This document shows, one piece after another, positions 33,707 to 42,530 of a DNA stretch of 64,000 nucleotides. The number at the start of each line of letters is the position of its first letter. Within the stretch, counting starts at the first letter, position 1. A program made the translations under genes and the position numbers. The stretch is from Rhodospirillaceae bacterium. Lineage in GTDB: Bacteria > Pseudomonadota > Alphaproteobacteria > Rhodospirillales > Casp-alpha2. The stretch lies in assembly GCA_016845145.1 (NCBI GenBank), contig JAERTE010000145.1:1-64000 (forward strand), in the 5' to 3' direction. The notes under the pieces are model-generated. The model searched no databases, was not told the DNA's origin, and worked only from the letters and a program-made list of their open reading frames with translations.

Positions 33707-35917
33707 ATGGATCGCGCTGATATCGTCCACGAAAATTTTCTCCGCCGGGTGACGGATGGTTCTCTGCCTGACGCCATCAGCTCTGTAACGCTGGACGACG
33801 CCGGGCTCACACAATCGGCGTTGGCTGGGCTTTTTCTGGCCCAAGTGCAAAGCCGACATTTGGACCGCCATGCCCGCAAACTGCAGGCACGGGGGCAGGG
33901 GTTTTATACGATTGGATCATCCGGGCATGAAGGCAATGCGGCCATCGCGGCGGCCTTGCGGCCGACCGATCCGGCGTTTTTGCATTACCGTGACGGCGCG
34001 TTTCAGGTTGCCCGGGCCGCACAAGTGCCGGGGCAGACGCCGGTCTGGGACATGCTGCTTAGTTTTACTTCGTCCTCCGAGGACCCGACGTCCGGTGGCC
34101 GGCACAAAGTATTGGGCTCCAAGGCGCTGAATATTCCACCGCAAACCTCGACCATCGCCAGCCATTTGCCGAAGTCCGTCGGCGCGGCTTATTCCTTGGG
34201 CTTATCGGATCGGGTAACGCCTGTGGATCAGGAATGGCCCAGTGACAGTATTGTGCTTTGCAGCTTCGGTGATGCTTCGCTGAACCACTCCACCACGCAA
34301 GGTGCGCTCAACACCGCAGGCTGGACGGCTTATCAGAAAGTCCCTCTGCCATTGTTGTTCGTTTGCGAAGACAATGGCATTGGAATCTCTACCAAGACGC
34401 CGGACGGCTGGGTCAATGCAAGTACGAGCCAGCGACCGGGCCTGAGATATGTGGCGTGCAATGGCCTTGATCCGGTCGAGACATATGCGGTCACAAGCGA
34501 AGTTGCGGATTGGGTCCGCGAACGCCGCAAACCAGTATTTTTGCATATGGGGTGCGTGCGGCTGTATGGCCATGCGGGTGCCGATGTGCAGACAGCCTAC
34601 ATGACCAAAGAGGAAGTCGAAGCCGCCGAAGCAGACGACCCGTTACTGCACAGCGCACGCCGCATGATCTCTGATGGCGGGGTATCGGCGGAAGACGTGT
34701 TGAAAATCTACAACGATACCGATGATCGCGTCGCGCGTACGGCAGAACAAGCCGTCACGCGTCCGAAACTCGAAACTGCAGCCGATGTGATGGCGAGTAT
34801 CGTGCCTGCGATACGCACATGCCCGCCGTCCAATGGGCCGGCGCCCGAAGCCCGCACTGATACATTCGGTACATCCGACATGCGCTCCATGACCGAGCCG
34901 CAACACATGGCCAAGCTGATCAATTTCGCCATGACCGATTTGATGTTGGAACACCCGGAAATCGTCATGGCCGGTGAAGATGTCGGCCGCAAAGGGGGCG
35001 TATACGGTGTCACGCAACACCTGCAGAAGCGCTTCGGCCCTGACCGCATGATCGATACGTTATTGGATGAGCAATCGATCCTCGGTCTCGCCATCGGGCT
35101 TGGGCAAAACGGGTTTCTGCCGATGCCCGAGATCCAGTTTCTTGCCTATCTGCACAACGCTGAGGACCAAATTCGTGGCGAGGCGGCGACACTGTCGTTC
35201 TTTTCCAACCGGCAATACGCCAATCCCATGGTGGTGCGTATCGCTGGGCTCGGCTACCAGCGCGGTTTTGGCGGGCATTTCCATAACGACAATTCGTTGG
35301 CGGTGTTGCGTGATATCCCGGGCATTGTTATCGCGTGTCCGTCGAACGGCCGCGACGCGGCGCTGATGCTGCGCGAAGCTGTGCGGCTGGCGCGTGAAGA
35401 ACAACGACTTGTCGTCATGGTCGAGCCTATCGCGCTTTATATGACACGGGACTTGCACGAAGAGAGCGATGGCGGCTGGACATTCGCATACCCGCAGCCG
35501 GGCGACGAGGCCCCCATTGGGCTGCAGGATATCGGCGTCGAAGGCGAGGGAACCGACGTCGCTGTCGTGACCTATGGCAATGGTCGCTACCTGTCGCTGA
35601 AGGCTCAAAAAATCCTGCGCGAACAGCATGGTGTAGATGCTCGCATCATTGACATGCGCTGGCTGGCGCCGCTGGCGAGTGACGCCATTGTGGAAGCGGC
35701 AGCGCCATGCAAATCGGTCCTGATTGTCGATGAATGCCGCCGGACCGGTTCCCAAAGCGAAGCACTAGGAACGCTGTTTGCGGATCGCAGTGCGCAGCCC
35801 GTTGCACGGGTTACGGCGGAAGACTGCTTCATCGCAACAGGGCCGGCCTTTGCAGCGACGCTGCCGTCGGTGGACGCTATCGTAAGCGCGGCACGTGAAT
35901 TGGCGATGCGAAAATGA
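33707..35917 (+). CDS. Fused E1 alpha-beta subunit, thiamine-diphosphate 2-oxoacid dehydrogenase
   Basis: 736 residues. The N-terminal half (to about 380) is an E1 alpha: GFYTIGSSGHEGNAAIAAAL, ASHLPKSVGAAYSLGLSD and the ThDP motif GDASLNHSTTQGAL with EDNGIGIST. From about 405 on it is an E1 beta: HPEIVMAGEDVGRKGGVYGV, DRMIDTLLDEQSILGLAIGL and IDMRWLAPL. Separate alpha and beta chains are usual for branched-chain or acetoin-type complexes; fused forms also exist. No E2 lipoyl transferase or E3 is adjacent. Instead a MCAT-like acyltransferase overlaps by four bases. Substrate unknown, perhaps a branched-chain 2-oxoacid. Confidence 0.87.
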   Translation: MDRADIVHENFLRRVTDGSLPDAISSVTLDDAGLTQSALAGLFLAQVQSRHLDRHARKLQARGQGFYTIGSSGHEGNAAIAAALRPTDPAFLHYRDGAFQVARAAQVPGQTPVWDMLLSFTSSSEDPTSGGRHKVLGSKALNIPPQTSTIASHLPKSVGAAYSLGLSDRVTPVDQEWPSDSIVLCSFGDASLNHSTTQGALNTAGWTAYQKVPLPLLFVCEDNGIGISTKTPDGWVNASTSQRPGLRYVACNGLDPVETYAVTSEVADWVRERRKPVFLHMGCVRLYGHAGADVQTAYMTKEEVEAAEADDPLLHSARRMISDGGVSAEDVLKIYNDTDDRVARTAEQAVTRPKLETAADVMASIVPAIRTCPPSNGPAPEARTDTFGTSDMRSMTEPQHMAKLINFAMTDLMLEHPEIVMAGEDVGRKGGVYGVTQHLQKRFGPDRMIDTLLDEQSILGLAIGLGQNGFLPMPEIQFLAYLHNAEDQIRGEAATLSFFSNRQYANPMVVRIAGLGYQRGFGGHFHNDNSLAVLRDIPGIVIACPSNGRDAALMLREAVRLAREEQRLVVMVEPIALYMTRDLHEESDGGWTFAYPQPGDEAPIGLQDIGVEGEGTDVAVVTYGNGRYLSLKAQKILREQHGVDARIIDMRWLAPLASDAIVEAAAPCKSVLIVDECRRTGSQSEALGTLFADRSAQPVARVTAEDCFIATGPAFAATLPSVDAIVSAARELAMRK

Positions 35918-36951
35918 CCCGTAAGACTGCCCTCGTTATCGCGCCGGGCCGCGGCACCTATAACAAAGAGGAACTCGGTTACTTTCGCCGTTACCATGCG
36001 GACAAAGCAGGCCTCGTTGCGGATTTCGATGCTGCTCGTTCGGCGCTCGGGCAAGAAACCATTAGCGCTCTTGATGGCGCAGAAAGGTTTTCCGTGTCCA
36101 AGTATAGTCGTGGCGACAATGCATCCGGATTGATTCATGCCTGCGCCTATGCGGATTTTCTCAGTATTGATCGAGATGCCTATGACATTGTCGCGGTGAC
36201 TGGCAATTCCATGGGGTGGTATATCGCGCTGGCGTGTGCCGGTGCGCTCAGTGCGGCGGGTGGTTTTCACGTGGTCAACACCATGGGCACGTTGATGCAA
36301 GATGCGATGATCGGCGGGCAAATGCTGTATCCCTTCGTTGATGAGGCGTGGGTGGAGATACCGGGACAGCGTGATGCCCTGTTGGCACTCGCGGGGGATA
36401 TTGAGGGCCTGTATGTCTCGATCAATCTGGGCGGCATGATCGTCTATGCTGGCGACGAGGCAGCACTCAAAGAGGCGGAAAGCCGACTTGCGCCGATGCA
36501 GGAGCGTTTCCCCATGCGGCTCGCCAACCACGCCGGTTTCCATTCACCTTTGCAAACGCCGGTCTCGGCCAAAGGAAAAGCCGCACTTTCACCGGATATG
36601 TTCTTATCTCCAAACGTACCGCTGATTGATGGCCGTGGACATGTTTGGATGCCGCCTGCGGTCGACGCCAAAGCGCTTTGGGACTATACGCTTGGCCATC
36701 AGGTGGTTGAGCCTTACGACTTCACCAAGGCAGTGCAAAACGGCGTGCATGAATTCGCCCCTGATGTGCTGATTGTGCTGGGCCCTGGCAAAACCCTTGG
36801 CGGAGCTGTCGCTCAATCACTCATTGACTGCGGTTGGCAAGGCATGGCCAGCAAAAGCGATTTTGCCGCTCTCCAAGCCTCTCATCCGGTCGTGCTATCC
36901 ATGGGCATGGAGGAACAGCGCGGCAGAGTTTCGCGTGCCAACTCATCGTGA
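35914..36951 (+). CDS. MCAT-like acyltransferase lacking the malonate-binding arginine
   Basis: 345 residues, related to malonyl-CoA:ACP transacylases. The nucleophile elbow is GNSMGWYIALACAGA (Ser99) instead of GHSLG, and the catalytic His lies in NHAGFHSPLQTP (His210). Aligned to FabD from this window, TRGRAMQEA (Arg120) corresponds to TMGTLMQDA (Met124). That Arg binds the free carboxylate of malonate, so a non-malonyl acyl group is likely. The GQGSQ loop is also changed (GRGTYN). The ATG overlaps the E1 stop, so the two are coupled. Inference: transfers an acyl group made or consumed by the E1 enzyme. Converges with betC with no gap. Confidence 0.75.
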   Translation: MTRKTALVIAPGRGTYNKEELGYFRRYHADKAGLVADFDAARSALGQETISALDGAERFSVSKYSRGDNASGLIHACAYADFLSIDRDAYDIVAVTGNSMGWYIALACAGALSAAGGFHVVNTMGTLMQDAMIGGQMLYPFVDEAWVEIPGQRDALLALAGDIEGLYVSINLGGMIVYAGDEAALKEAESRLAPMQERFPMRLANHAGFHSPLQTPVSAKGKAALSPDMFLSPNVPLIDGRGHVWMPPAVDAKALWDYTLGHQVVEPYDFTKAVQNGVHEFAPDVLIVLGPGKTLGGAVAQSLIDCGWQGMASKSDFAALQASHPVVLSMGMEEQRGRVSRANSS

Positions 36952-38502
36952 TTAGCGTTCAAACGGTGTTGGCTCAACGAAGGGATAGCGGGCTTGCTGT
37001 TTGGCTTGTACGGCACCAGCATTCCGCACGTACTTTCCGCCGTCGCCCTGGCGGTTGAGATAAGCCCAGTTGGGCTCGCCGCCGGTTGCGTTTTGAATGA
37101 ACAGCCGTTCTTTTTGACTTTGGATACAGGCGTTGGCGATGATATCCGGATTCCAATCAACCAAGATGTCGCGCGCTAATTCCGTTTGGATATCTGCAGA
37201 ATCGGGACGGCCGGCGAGGTTTTCCAGTTCCAGCGGGTCGGCCGCCGTGTTGAAGAGTAGGGGCGGGTGGCCATGGGTATAGATGTATTTGTGCTCGTCC
37301 CGGCGGATCATCCGGCACGGTGCGATGACGCCTTCACCGGTGTATTCGGATATCACGGTATTGTCCCATGTGTCATCGCCGCCTGATAACAGTCCATCCA
37401 GCGAATGCCCATCCAACGGCGACACCGGCTCCGGCGGTTTCCCATCTGAAGCCCAGTCCATGAAAGTGGGCAACAGATCAACCAATGATACGTGCTCGGA
37501 TACACGCCCCGGCTTGTACTTGCTCGGATAAGCGATGATCAGCGGCACGCGAACGGACCCCTCGTAGAAATATTGCTTAAACCATTTTCCGCGCTCACCC
37601 AGCATTTCACCGTGATCAGACGTAAAAACAACGATGGTGTTGTCGGCGAGGTCGGCGGCGCGCAAGGTTTCCATAATGTGCCCGACCTTGTCGTCGATAT
37701 AGCTGGTCATGCCGTAATAAGCGTGGCGCGCATTGCGCACATGGTCGTCTTCGATGGTCAGCAGATCCTGCGCGTGAGCGTAGTAGAGCCAGCGGCTCAT
37801 TTCGTCTAACTCTTCGACCGGGATCGGCGGTACTTTCGGCATGTCGATGTCATCGTGGTCGTAGAGGTCCCAATACTTTTGCGTCGTTACAAACGGTGAA
37901 TGGGGATGCGTGAACGATGCCCACAGCAAAAACGGTTTGTCGTTTTGAAAACGGGCGAGGTCGTGGATTTTCTGCACCGTGGCGTGTTCGACCTCGTCAT
38001 CGTAATCCATTTGCAGGCTACGTACGCATACACCGGCATCGACGACGGCGGCGGGGTTGATGCCGGTGGGGCGGTAACGTTCGCCGGCAATCCAATCGGG
38101 GGTCCAGGCGAAGTTGGCAGGATAGATGTCGGTCGTGGTGCGCTCGGAAAACCCGTGCTCCTGGTCTGGCCCGATGAAATGCATTTTGCCCGACAGCACG
38201 GTATTGTAGCCGACACTCCGAAGATAATGCGCCAATGTGGGAATTCCGGCAGGCATCTCCATGGCGTTGTCCCAAGATGCAATATTGTGCGCGAAGCGCC
38301 CGGCCATCATTGATGCCCGCGATGGCACGCAAAGTGGAAAGTTGCAATACGTGCTCTCGAACACCACGCCGCTAGCAGCCAATGCGTCAATGTGCGGCGT
38401 TTTGACCAACGGGTGACCATAGGCCGGCAGGACGCCTGGCGTGAGTTGATCGGCCTGGATAACCAGAATATTAGGTGATCTGGAGGGCGTGTCAGTTGCC
38501 AT
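36952..38502 (-). CDS. betC: Choline-sulfatase (BetC-like)
   Basis: 516 residues from the ATG at 38502, with GAGG nine bases upstream. The sulfatase fold starts PNILVIQADQLTPGVLPAYG. The formylglycine site is FPLCVPSRASMMAGR. BetC-specific stretches include LSGKMHFIGPDQEHGF, TTDIYPANFAWTPDW and FTHPHSPF. VVFTSDHGEMLGERGKWFK carries metal ligands, and a C-terminal choline-sulfatase tail is present. It hydrolyses choline-O-sulfate to choline and sulfate, feeding glycine betaine synthesis. betA/betB/betI are not in the window. The Cys motif is canonical C-x-P-S-R, whereas rhizobial BetC as I recall it has C-A-P-A-R. Confidence 0.82.
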   Translation of the reverse strand: MATDTPSRSPNILVIQADQLTPGVLPAYGHPLVKTPHIDALAASGVVFESTYCNFPLCVPSRASMMAGRFAHNIASWDNAMEMPAGIPTLAHYLRSVGYNTVLSGKMHFIGPDQEHGFSERTTTDIYPANFAWTPDWIAGERYRPTGINPAAVVDAGVCVRSLQMDYDDEVEHATVQKIHDLARFQNDKPFLLWASFTHPHSPFVTTQKYWDLYDHDDIDMPKVPPIPVEELDEMSRWLYYAHAQDLLTIEDDHVRNARHAYYGMTSYIDDKVGHIMETLRAADLADNTIVVFTSDHGEMLGERGKWFKQYFYEGSVRVPLIIAYPSKYKPGRVSEHVSLVDLLPTFMDWASDGKPPEPVSPLDGHSLDGLLSGGDDTWDNTVISEYTGEGVIAPCRMIRRDEHKYIYTHGHPPLLFNTAADPLELENLAGRPDSADIQTELARDILVDWNPDIIANACIQSQKERLFIQNATGGEPNWAYLNRQGDGGKYVRNAGAVQAKQQARYPFVEPTPFER

Positions 38503-38633
38503 AACTTCAGCCTCGCGGAAAAATGTCAGTACAGACTGTGTAACCCAAGCCAATGCGTGGGGAAAGTCATGCCTGGGCCGCATTCCGTTACGGTGCTATA
38601 AATGATGAAGCAACCGAAAAGGATGAGCTAGGC

Positions 38634-38831
38634 ATGACCAAAGCAAAGGCCCGTCAACGCGCGAAGGCGAAAGCTGGAGCCAAGGCAAAGAAGCGGAGAG
38701 AAAATGCCGAGCAACCCGGCCCGAAAAACCGCCAGGAACAGTTCGGCGGCGGCTCGATCAAGGGGCCCAGCGGCAACGCCCAAGGAGCGAATTTCGGCGC
38801 GGTCCGGCGAGGGGCAGCACGTTCGCGTTAG
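38634..38831 (+). CDS. Small basic Lys/Ala-rich protein
   Basis: 65 residues from the ATG at 38634, with AGGATGAG about ten bases upstream. The N-terminus is a strongly basic low-complexity helix (MTKAKARQRAKAKAGAKAKK). The C-terminal half contains PGPKNRQEQFGGGSIKGP followed by Gly/Asn-rich sequence. Similar short proteins with an N-terminal KAKARQRAKAKA stretch and a QPGPKNR..QF-like middle are common as hypothetical proteins in alphaproteobacteria. It probably binds nucleic acid or the ribosome; function is unknown. It sits between betC (divergent) and an SDR gene (convergent, 21 bases). Confidence 0.72.
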   Translation: MTKAKARQRAKAKAGAKAKKRRENAEQPGPKNRQEQFGGGSIKGPSGNAQGANFGAVRRGAARSR

Positions 38832-38852
38832 CTCGCATGAACCACGCGTCGC

Positions 38853-39623
38853 TTATTCTTTTTTCGGTAACCGACGTAAAACCGGATCGGTCAGTGCTAT
38901 CGGCAACGCCTGTAGCAGGCGCACCAGCCAGAACATGGGCCAAGGGAACGCAATACGGCCTCTGGTATTGGCGAGACCTTGTTTGATGATCTTAGCGGCC
39001 TTATCAGCCGGCATCAGGAATGGCATGGGGAAGTTGTTGGTGTCGGTCATGCGGCTGACGACGTAGCCCGGGCAAATCACCGATACATGGATGCCGTCTT
39101 CATGCAGCATGCCGCGAAGTGCATCTCCGTAATTCAATACGGCGGCTTTCGAGGCGGAATAGGCCGGCGCTCCGGGCAAGCCCCGGAAACCGGCGATAGA
39201 CGAGACGATGCCCAGTTGCCCGGCCTTGCGCGGGCGCATGGCTTCGATGGCCGGCCACATGGTGTTCAGTACGCCGTCCAAGTTGATTGAGAAAATGTCG
39301 CGGGTCTGCCTCTCTTCTTCGCCATCCCGCGACGCTCCACCGGAAATGCCTGCATTGGCGACAACGAGGTCGAGCGGCGTTTCGTCGTCCAAATCATTAA
39401 TCCAAGCTTTCATAGCCACCCTGTCGGTAACATCTATGACTAGCGTTTTGACGTTGGCGCCCGATTCGCTGCATTGCTGGGCTATTTCATCCAATCGGGC
39501 TTGGTTGCGGCCGCTGAGCGCCAGGGTGACGCCAGGTGCGGCATAAGCGATTGCCAAGGCGGCGCCGATGCCGCTGGAGGCACCGGTGATGAGGATAGAG
39601 CGCGGGTTACGAGCGTACGGCAT
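38853..39623 (-). CDS. Short-chain dehydrogenase/reductase
   Basis: 256 residues. NAD(P) motif LITGASSGIGAALAIAYA at about 11-28, LVVANAGISGG, catalytic Ser in GIVSSIAGFRG and YSASKAAVLNYGDALRGML (Tyr, Lys). After VICPGYVVSRMTD the C-terminus is hydrophobic and basic (FWLVRLLQALPIAL), hinting at membrane contact. The substrate is unknown, perhaps a lipid or other hydrophobic ketone or alcohol. It is divergent from yicC with a 113-base gap. Confidence 0.9.
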   Translation of the reverse strand: MPYARNPRSILITGASSGIGAALAIAYAAPGVTLALSGRNQARLDEIAQQCSESGANVKTLVIDVTDRVAMKAWINDLDDETPLDLVVANAGISGGASRDGEEERQTRDIFSINLDGVLNTMWPAIEAMRPRKAGQLGIVSSIAGFRGLPGAPAYSASKAAVLNYGDALRGMLHEDGIHVSVICPGYVVSRMTDTNNFPMPFLMPADKAAKIIKQGLANTRGRIAFPWPMFWLVRLLQALPIALTDPVLRRLPKKE

Positions 39624-39736
39624 GAGGCATTATGCCGCGATTAAGCAAGCTTTTGCCACCCGTTGTTCATCCGCTGGTCGCTTGTTGAGCGGCGAGGCGG
39701 CAGGTATAAACATGCGCACGCGAAAGGAGGCCTGAT

Positions 39737-40624
39737 TTGGCGCTCAAATCGATGACCGGTTATGCCCGCACCGACGGCAGCAACGAAGATTGCGCCTGGG
39801 TGTGGGAGGTGAAAAGCGTCAACGCCAAAGGCCTTGATGTGCGCTCGCGCCTGGGTCAGTTCGACAACTTGGAACCCAAAGTCCGCGAGTATGCCCAGGC
39901 CCGGTTTCAGCGTGGCAATATATCGGTGAACTTGCAGGTCAGTTGGGCGCGCCCGACGACCATATATCAAGTTAACCTGGAAGTCCTCGATCAAATGCAA
40001 GGCGCGATGGCGGATATCCAGGCGCGCTTTCCCGACAGCGCTCCGCCCAGTATTGACGGGCTGTTGGGTTTGCGGGGCGTGGTCGAGACCGGAGAAGCGG
40101 TGTTGGATGAAGATCGCCGTGTGATCTTGGAGCAAGCTTTCATGGCCGACTTGGAACGCGCATTGGATCATCTGGCTGAAGTGCGTGGTGCGGAAGGGGC
40201 CCACCTTCACCAAGTGATTGAGAACCAATTGGCAAATATCAATGATCTTCGCGGTCAATCCGAAGCCTTGGCGGCAACGCAACCGGACGCCATTCGCACA
40301 CGATTGGCGGCACAAGTGATGGAACTGATTGATACCGTTCCGGCGCTGCCGGAAGAGCGCCTAGCGCAAGAAGCCGCCATGTTGATGCTTAAAGCTGATG
40401 TCCGCGAGGAACTGGACCGCCTGGCGGCCCATTGCGAGGCGGCGTCAGCGCTGATATCAGATACGGGCGCCGTCGGCCGTAAGCTGGATTTCCTCTGCCA
40501 GGAATTCAATCGCGAGGCCAACACGGTGTGTTCCAAGTCAGCGGATATCGAACTGACGCGCGTCGGGCTGGAATTAAAGGCCGTCATCGAGCAAATGCGC
40601 GAACAAGTACAAAATGTCGAATGA
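39737..40624 (+). CDS. yicC: YicC/RloC-type endoribonuclease family protein
   Basis: 295 residues. It starts at a TTG (39737) six bases after a full AAAGGAGG Shine-Dalgarno; an ATG in frame at 39752 would lose the conserved start LKSMTGYA. YicC N-domain pattern MTGYARTDG and WVWEVKSVNAKGLDVRSRL, and the DUF1732 C-terminus with EFNREANTVCSKSADIELT. YicC is a hexameric RNA-binding protein shown to have endonuclease activity. gmk follows ten bases downstream, the usual pair. Confidence 0.93.
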   Translation: MALKSMTGYARTDGSNEDCAWVWEVKSVNAKGLDVRSRLGQFDNLEPKVREYAQARFQRGNISVNLQVSWARPTTIYQVNLEVLDQMQGAMADIQARFPDSAPPSIDGLLGLRGVVETGEAVLDEDRRVILEQAFMADLERALDHLAEVRGAEGAHLHQVIENQLANINDLRGQSEALAATQPDAIRTRLAAQVMELIDTVPALPEERLAQEAAMLMLKADVREELDRLAAHCEAASALISDTGAVGRKLDFLCQEFNREANTVCSKSADIELTRVGLELKAVIEQMREQVQNVE

Positions 40625-40634
40625 GGAGAGCTAA

Positions 40635-41279
40635 GTGAGTCCTGATCAGGTTTCCCGTCGCGGGTTAATGTTAGTGCTGTCTTCGCCGTCAGGGGCGGGC
40701 AAGTCGACGATTTCGCGCGCATTGCTGGAGAATCATTCCGGGCTTACGATGTCGATATCGGCTACCACGCGCCCGCAACGACCAGGTGAGGTTGAAGGCA
40801 AGGATTACTTCTTTGTCGATCACGAAAAATTCCAAGAAATGATCGCAGCCGGAGAATTCCTCGAACATGCGACGGTGTTCGGCAACTCCTACGGCACGCC
40901 ACGCGGTCCGGTGATGGCGGCGCTGGAGGCCGGCCAGGATGTTTTGTTTGATGTCGACTGGCAAGGTACCCAGCAATTGCGCCAGAACGCACTGGAGGAC
41001 CTGGTTTCGATTTTTATTCTGCCGCCGTCGTTGGAAGAACTGGAGCGGCGGTTGCTGAGCCGTAATCAAGATTCAGAGCAAGTCGTCAGAAGCCGTATGT
41101 CACGAGCCTACGCTGAGATGAGCCATTGGGCGGAATATGACTACATTATTGTCAACGAAGAGATCGGCGCCAGCGTAAACATCGCGGAGTCGATTCTCGC
41201 GGCCGAACGTGCCCGACGCGAGCGCCAGAGAAACTTGGGCGATTTTGTACGTTCCATGGATGTGGCCGGTCAAGGCTGA
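40635..41279 (+). CDS. gmk: Guanylate kinase
   Basis: 214 residues from a GTG at 40635, with GAGGAG upstream. The P-loop is SSPSGAGKSTISRALL, and the GMP-binding region is SISATTRPQRPGEVEGKDYFF with FLEHATVFGNSYGTP. It phosphorylates GMP to GDP. Co-transcribed with yicC. The next gene (MFS) begins 13 bases later. Confidence 0.97.
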   Translation: MSPDQVSRRGLMLVLSSPSGAGKSTISRALLENHSGLTMSISATTRPQRPGEVEGKDYFFVDHEKFQEMIAAGEFLEHATVFGNSYGTPRGPVMAALEAGQDVLFDVDWQGTQQLRQNALEDLVSIFILPPSLEELERRLLSRNQDSEQVVRSRMSRAYAEMSHWAEYDYIIVNEEIGASVNIAESILAAERARRERQRNLGDFVRSMDVAGQG

Positions 41280-41292
41280 TGACAAGCCTGCC

Positions 41293-42522
41293 ATGACAGA
41301 CGCAAGCGGTGCAGCCGTTGCTTTGCCGGGCAAAATCAAGTCACGTGAGCGCTGGGTCAATGGCCTAGTTGGCGCTGGGCACTTACTCAGCCACTATTAT
41401 ATCTTTGCTCTGCCCCCACTGTTTCCGTTGCTGAAGGTGGAGTTTGGCGTCAGCTATGTCGAATTGGGGCTAGCTATGACCGCCTACAATTTGCTTGGTG
41501 GTGTTCTGCAGGCTCCTGTTGGGTTTATGGTCGACCGTCTGGGGCCGACGCGGGTGTTGCTGGCAGGCTTGGGTTTGACGGCTGGGTCGGTGATGCTCAT
41601 GGGGTTTACCGAGAGCTATCCGATGTTGTTGCTGCTGGCGCTGATCGCAGGGCTGGGCAATAGCGTTTTTCACCCGGCGGACTACGCGATTTTGGCAGGA
41701 TCCATCGGCCAAGAACGTTTGGGCCGCGCCTTCTCTCTGCACACGTTTTTGGGTTACCTAGGCAGCGCTATTGCCCCCGTTTGTATGTTGGCCTTGGCAC
41801 ATTGGGCGGATTGGCGCTTGGCGTTGAGCATCAGCGGAGCGATCGGGTTGGTGGTGTTGGCGGTGATGATGGTGAGACGCGACGTAATGAAAGGAGAGAC
41901 ATCCAAGCCGGTTGCTGCAGACCTGGGGCAGGCAGGGAAATCCGGTCTGGCCGTGGTCATGTCACCGGTGATCTTGCTGTTCCTTGGCTATTTCGTGTTA
42001 TTTGCCATGGGGTCGAGCGGTCTGACCTCGTTTACGGTCAGCGCACTGATTAATTTGCATGGGTTCGGGCTCGACGAGGCCAATGCCGCGTTGACCGGAC
42101 ATTTATTCGGCATGGCTGGGGGGATTCTGCTGGCGGGTTTCATCGCAGATCGTTTCCCGCGCCATCTGGTGACAGCGGCCGGCGCCTTGGTGTTGGCGGC
42201 AAGTATGCTGGCGCTGGCTGCTACGGCAGACATGACGGCTTGGCTGGCTGTGACGGTGATGACGATCGCCGGTATCGGTATGGGGGGCGTGTTGCCAGTT
42301 CGCGATTTGATGATTCGCGCGGTAACGCCCGCGGGTCAGACCGGCAAGGTGTTTGGCTTTGTGTTTGTCGGGTACGCCATCGGTTCTTCCACGGCGCCGA
42401 TTTTCAACGGTTGGTTTTTGGATGCTGGTGATCCGGCGCTGGTGTTTTGGGCGGCTGCGGGATTTGTCATGGCGGCGCTGGTTGTATTGACGATCGCCCG
42501 AAGAATGCGTCCTGTGGCCTAG
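41293..42522 (+). CDS. MFS transporter
   Basis: 409 residues from the ATG at 41293, without a strong Shine-Dalgarno; its closeness to gmk suggests coupling. Twelve hydrophobic segments are apparent. The loop 2-3 motif is GFMVDRLGPTRVLLAG, and the N-terminus has NGLVGAGHLLSHYYIFALPP. This N-terminal HLLSHYY pattern is found in a group of fosmidomycin-resistance-like and related MFS proteins. Substrate unknown. It sits between gmk and the convergent Grx-DinB gene (8 bases). Confidence 0.88.
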   Translation: MTDASGAAVALPGKIKSRERWVNGLVGAGHLLSHYYIFALPPLFPLLKVEFGVSYVELGLAMTAYNLLGGVLQAPVGFMVDRLGPTRVLLAGLGLTAGSVMLMGFTESYPMLLLLALIAGLGNSVFHPADYAILAGSIGQERLGRAFSLHTFLGYLGSAIAPVCMLALAHWADWRLALSISGAIGLVVLAVMMVRRDVMKGETSKPVAADLGQAGKSGLAVVMSPVILLFLGYFVLFAMGSSGLTSFTVSALINLHGFGLDEANAALTGHLFGMAGGILLAGFIADRFPRHLVTAAGALVLAASMLALAATADMTAWLAVTVMTIAGIGMGGVLPVRDLMIRAVTPAGQTGKVFGFVFVGYAIGSSTAPIFNGWFLDAGDPALVFWAAAGFVMAALVVLTIARRMRPVA

Positions 42523-42530
42523 CTCGCTAG

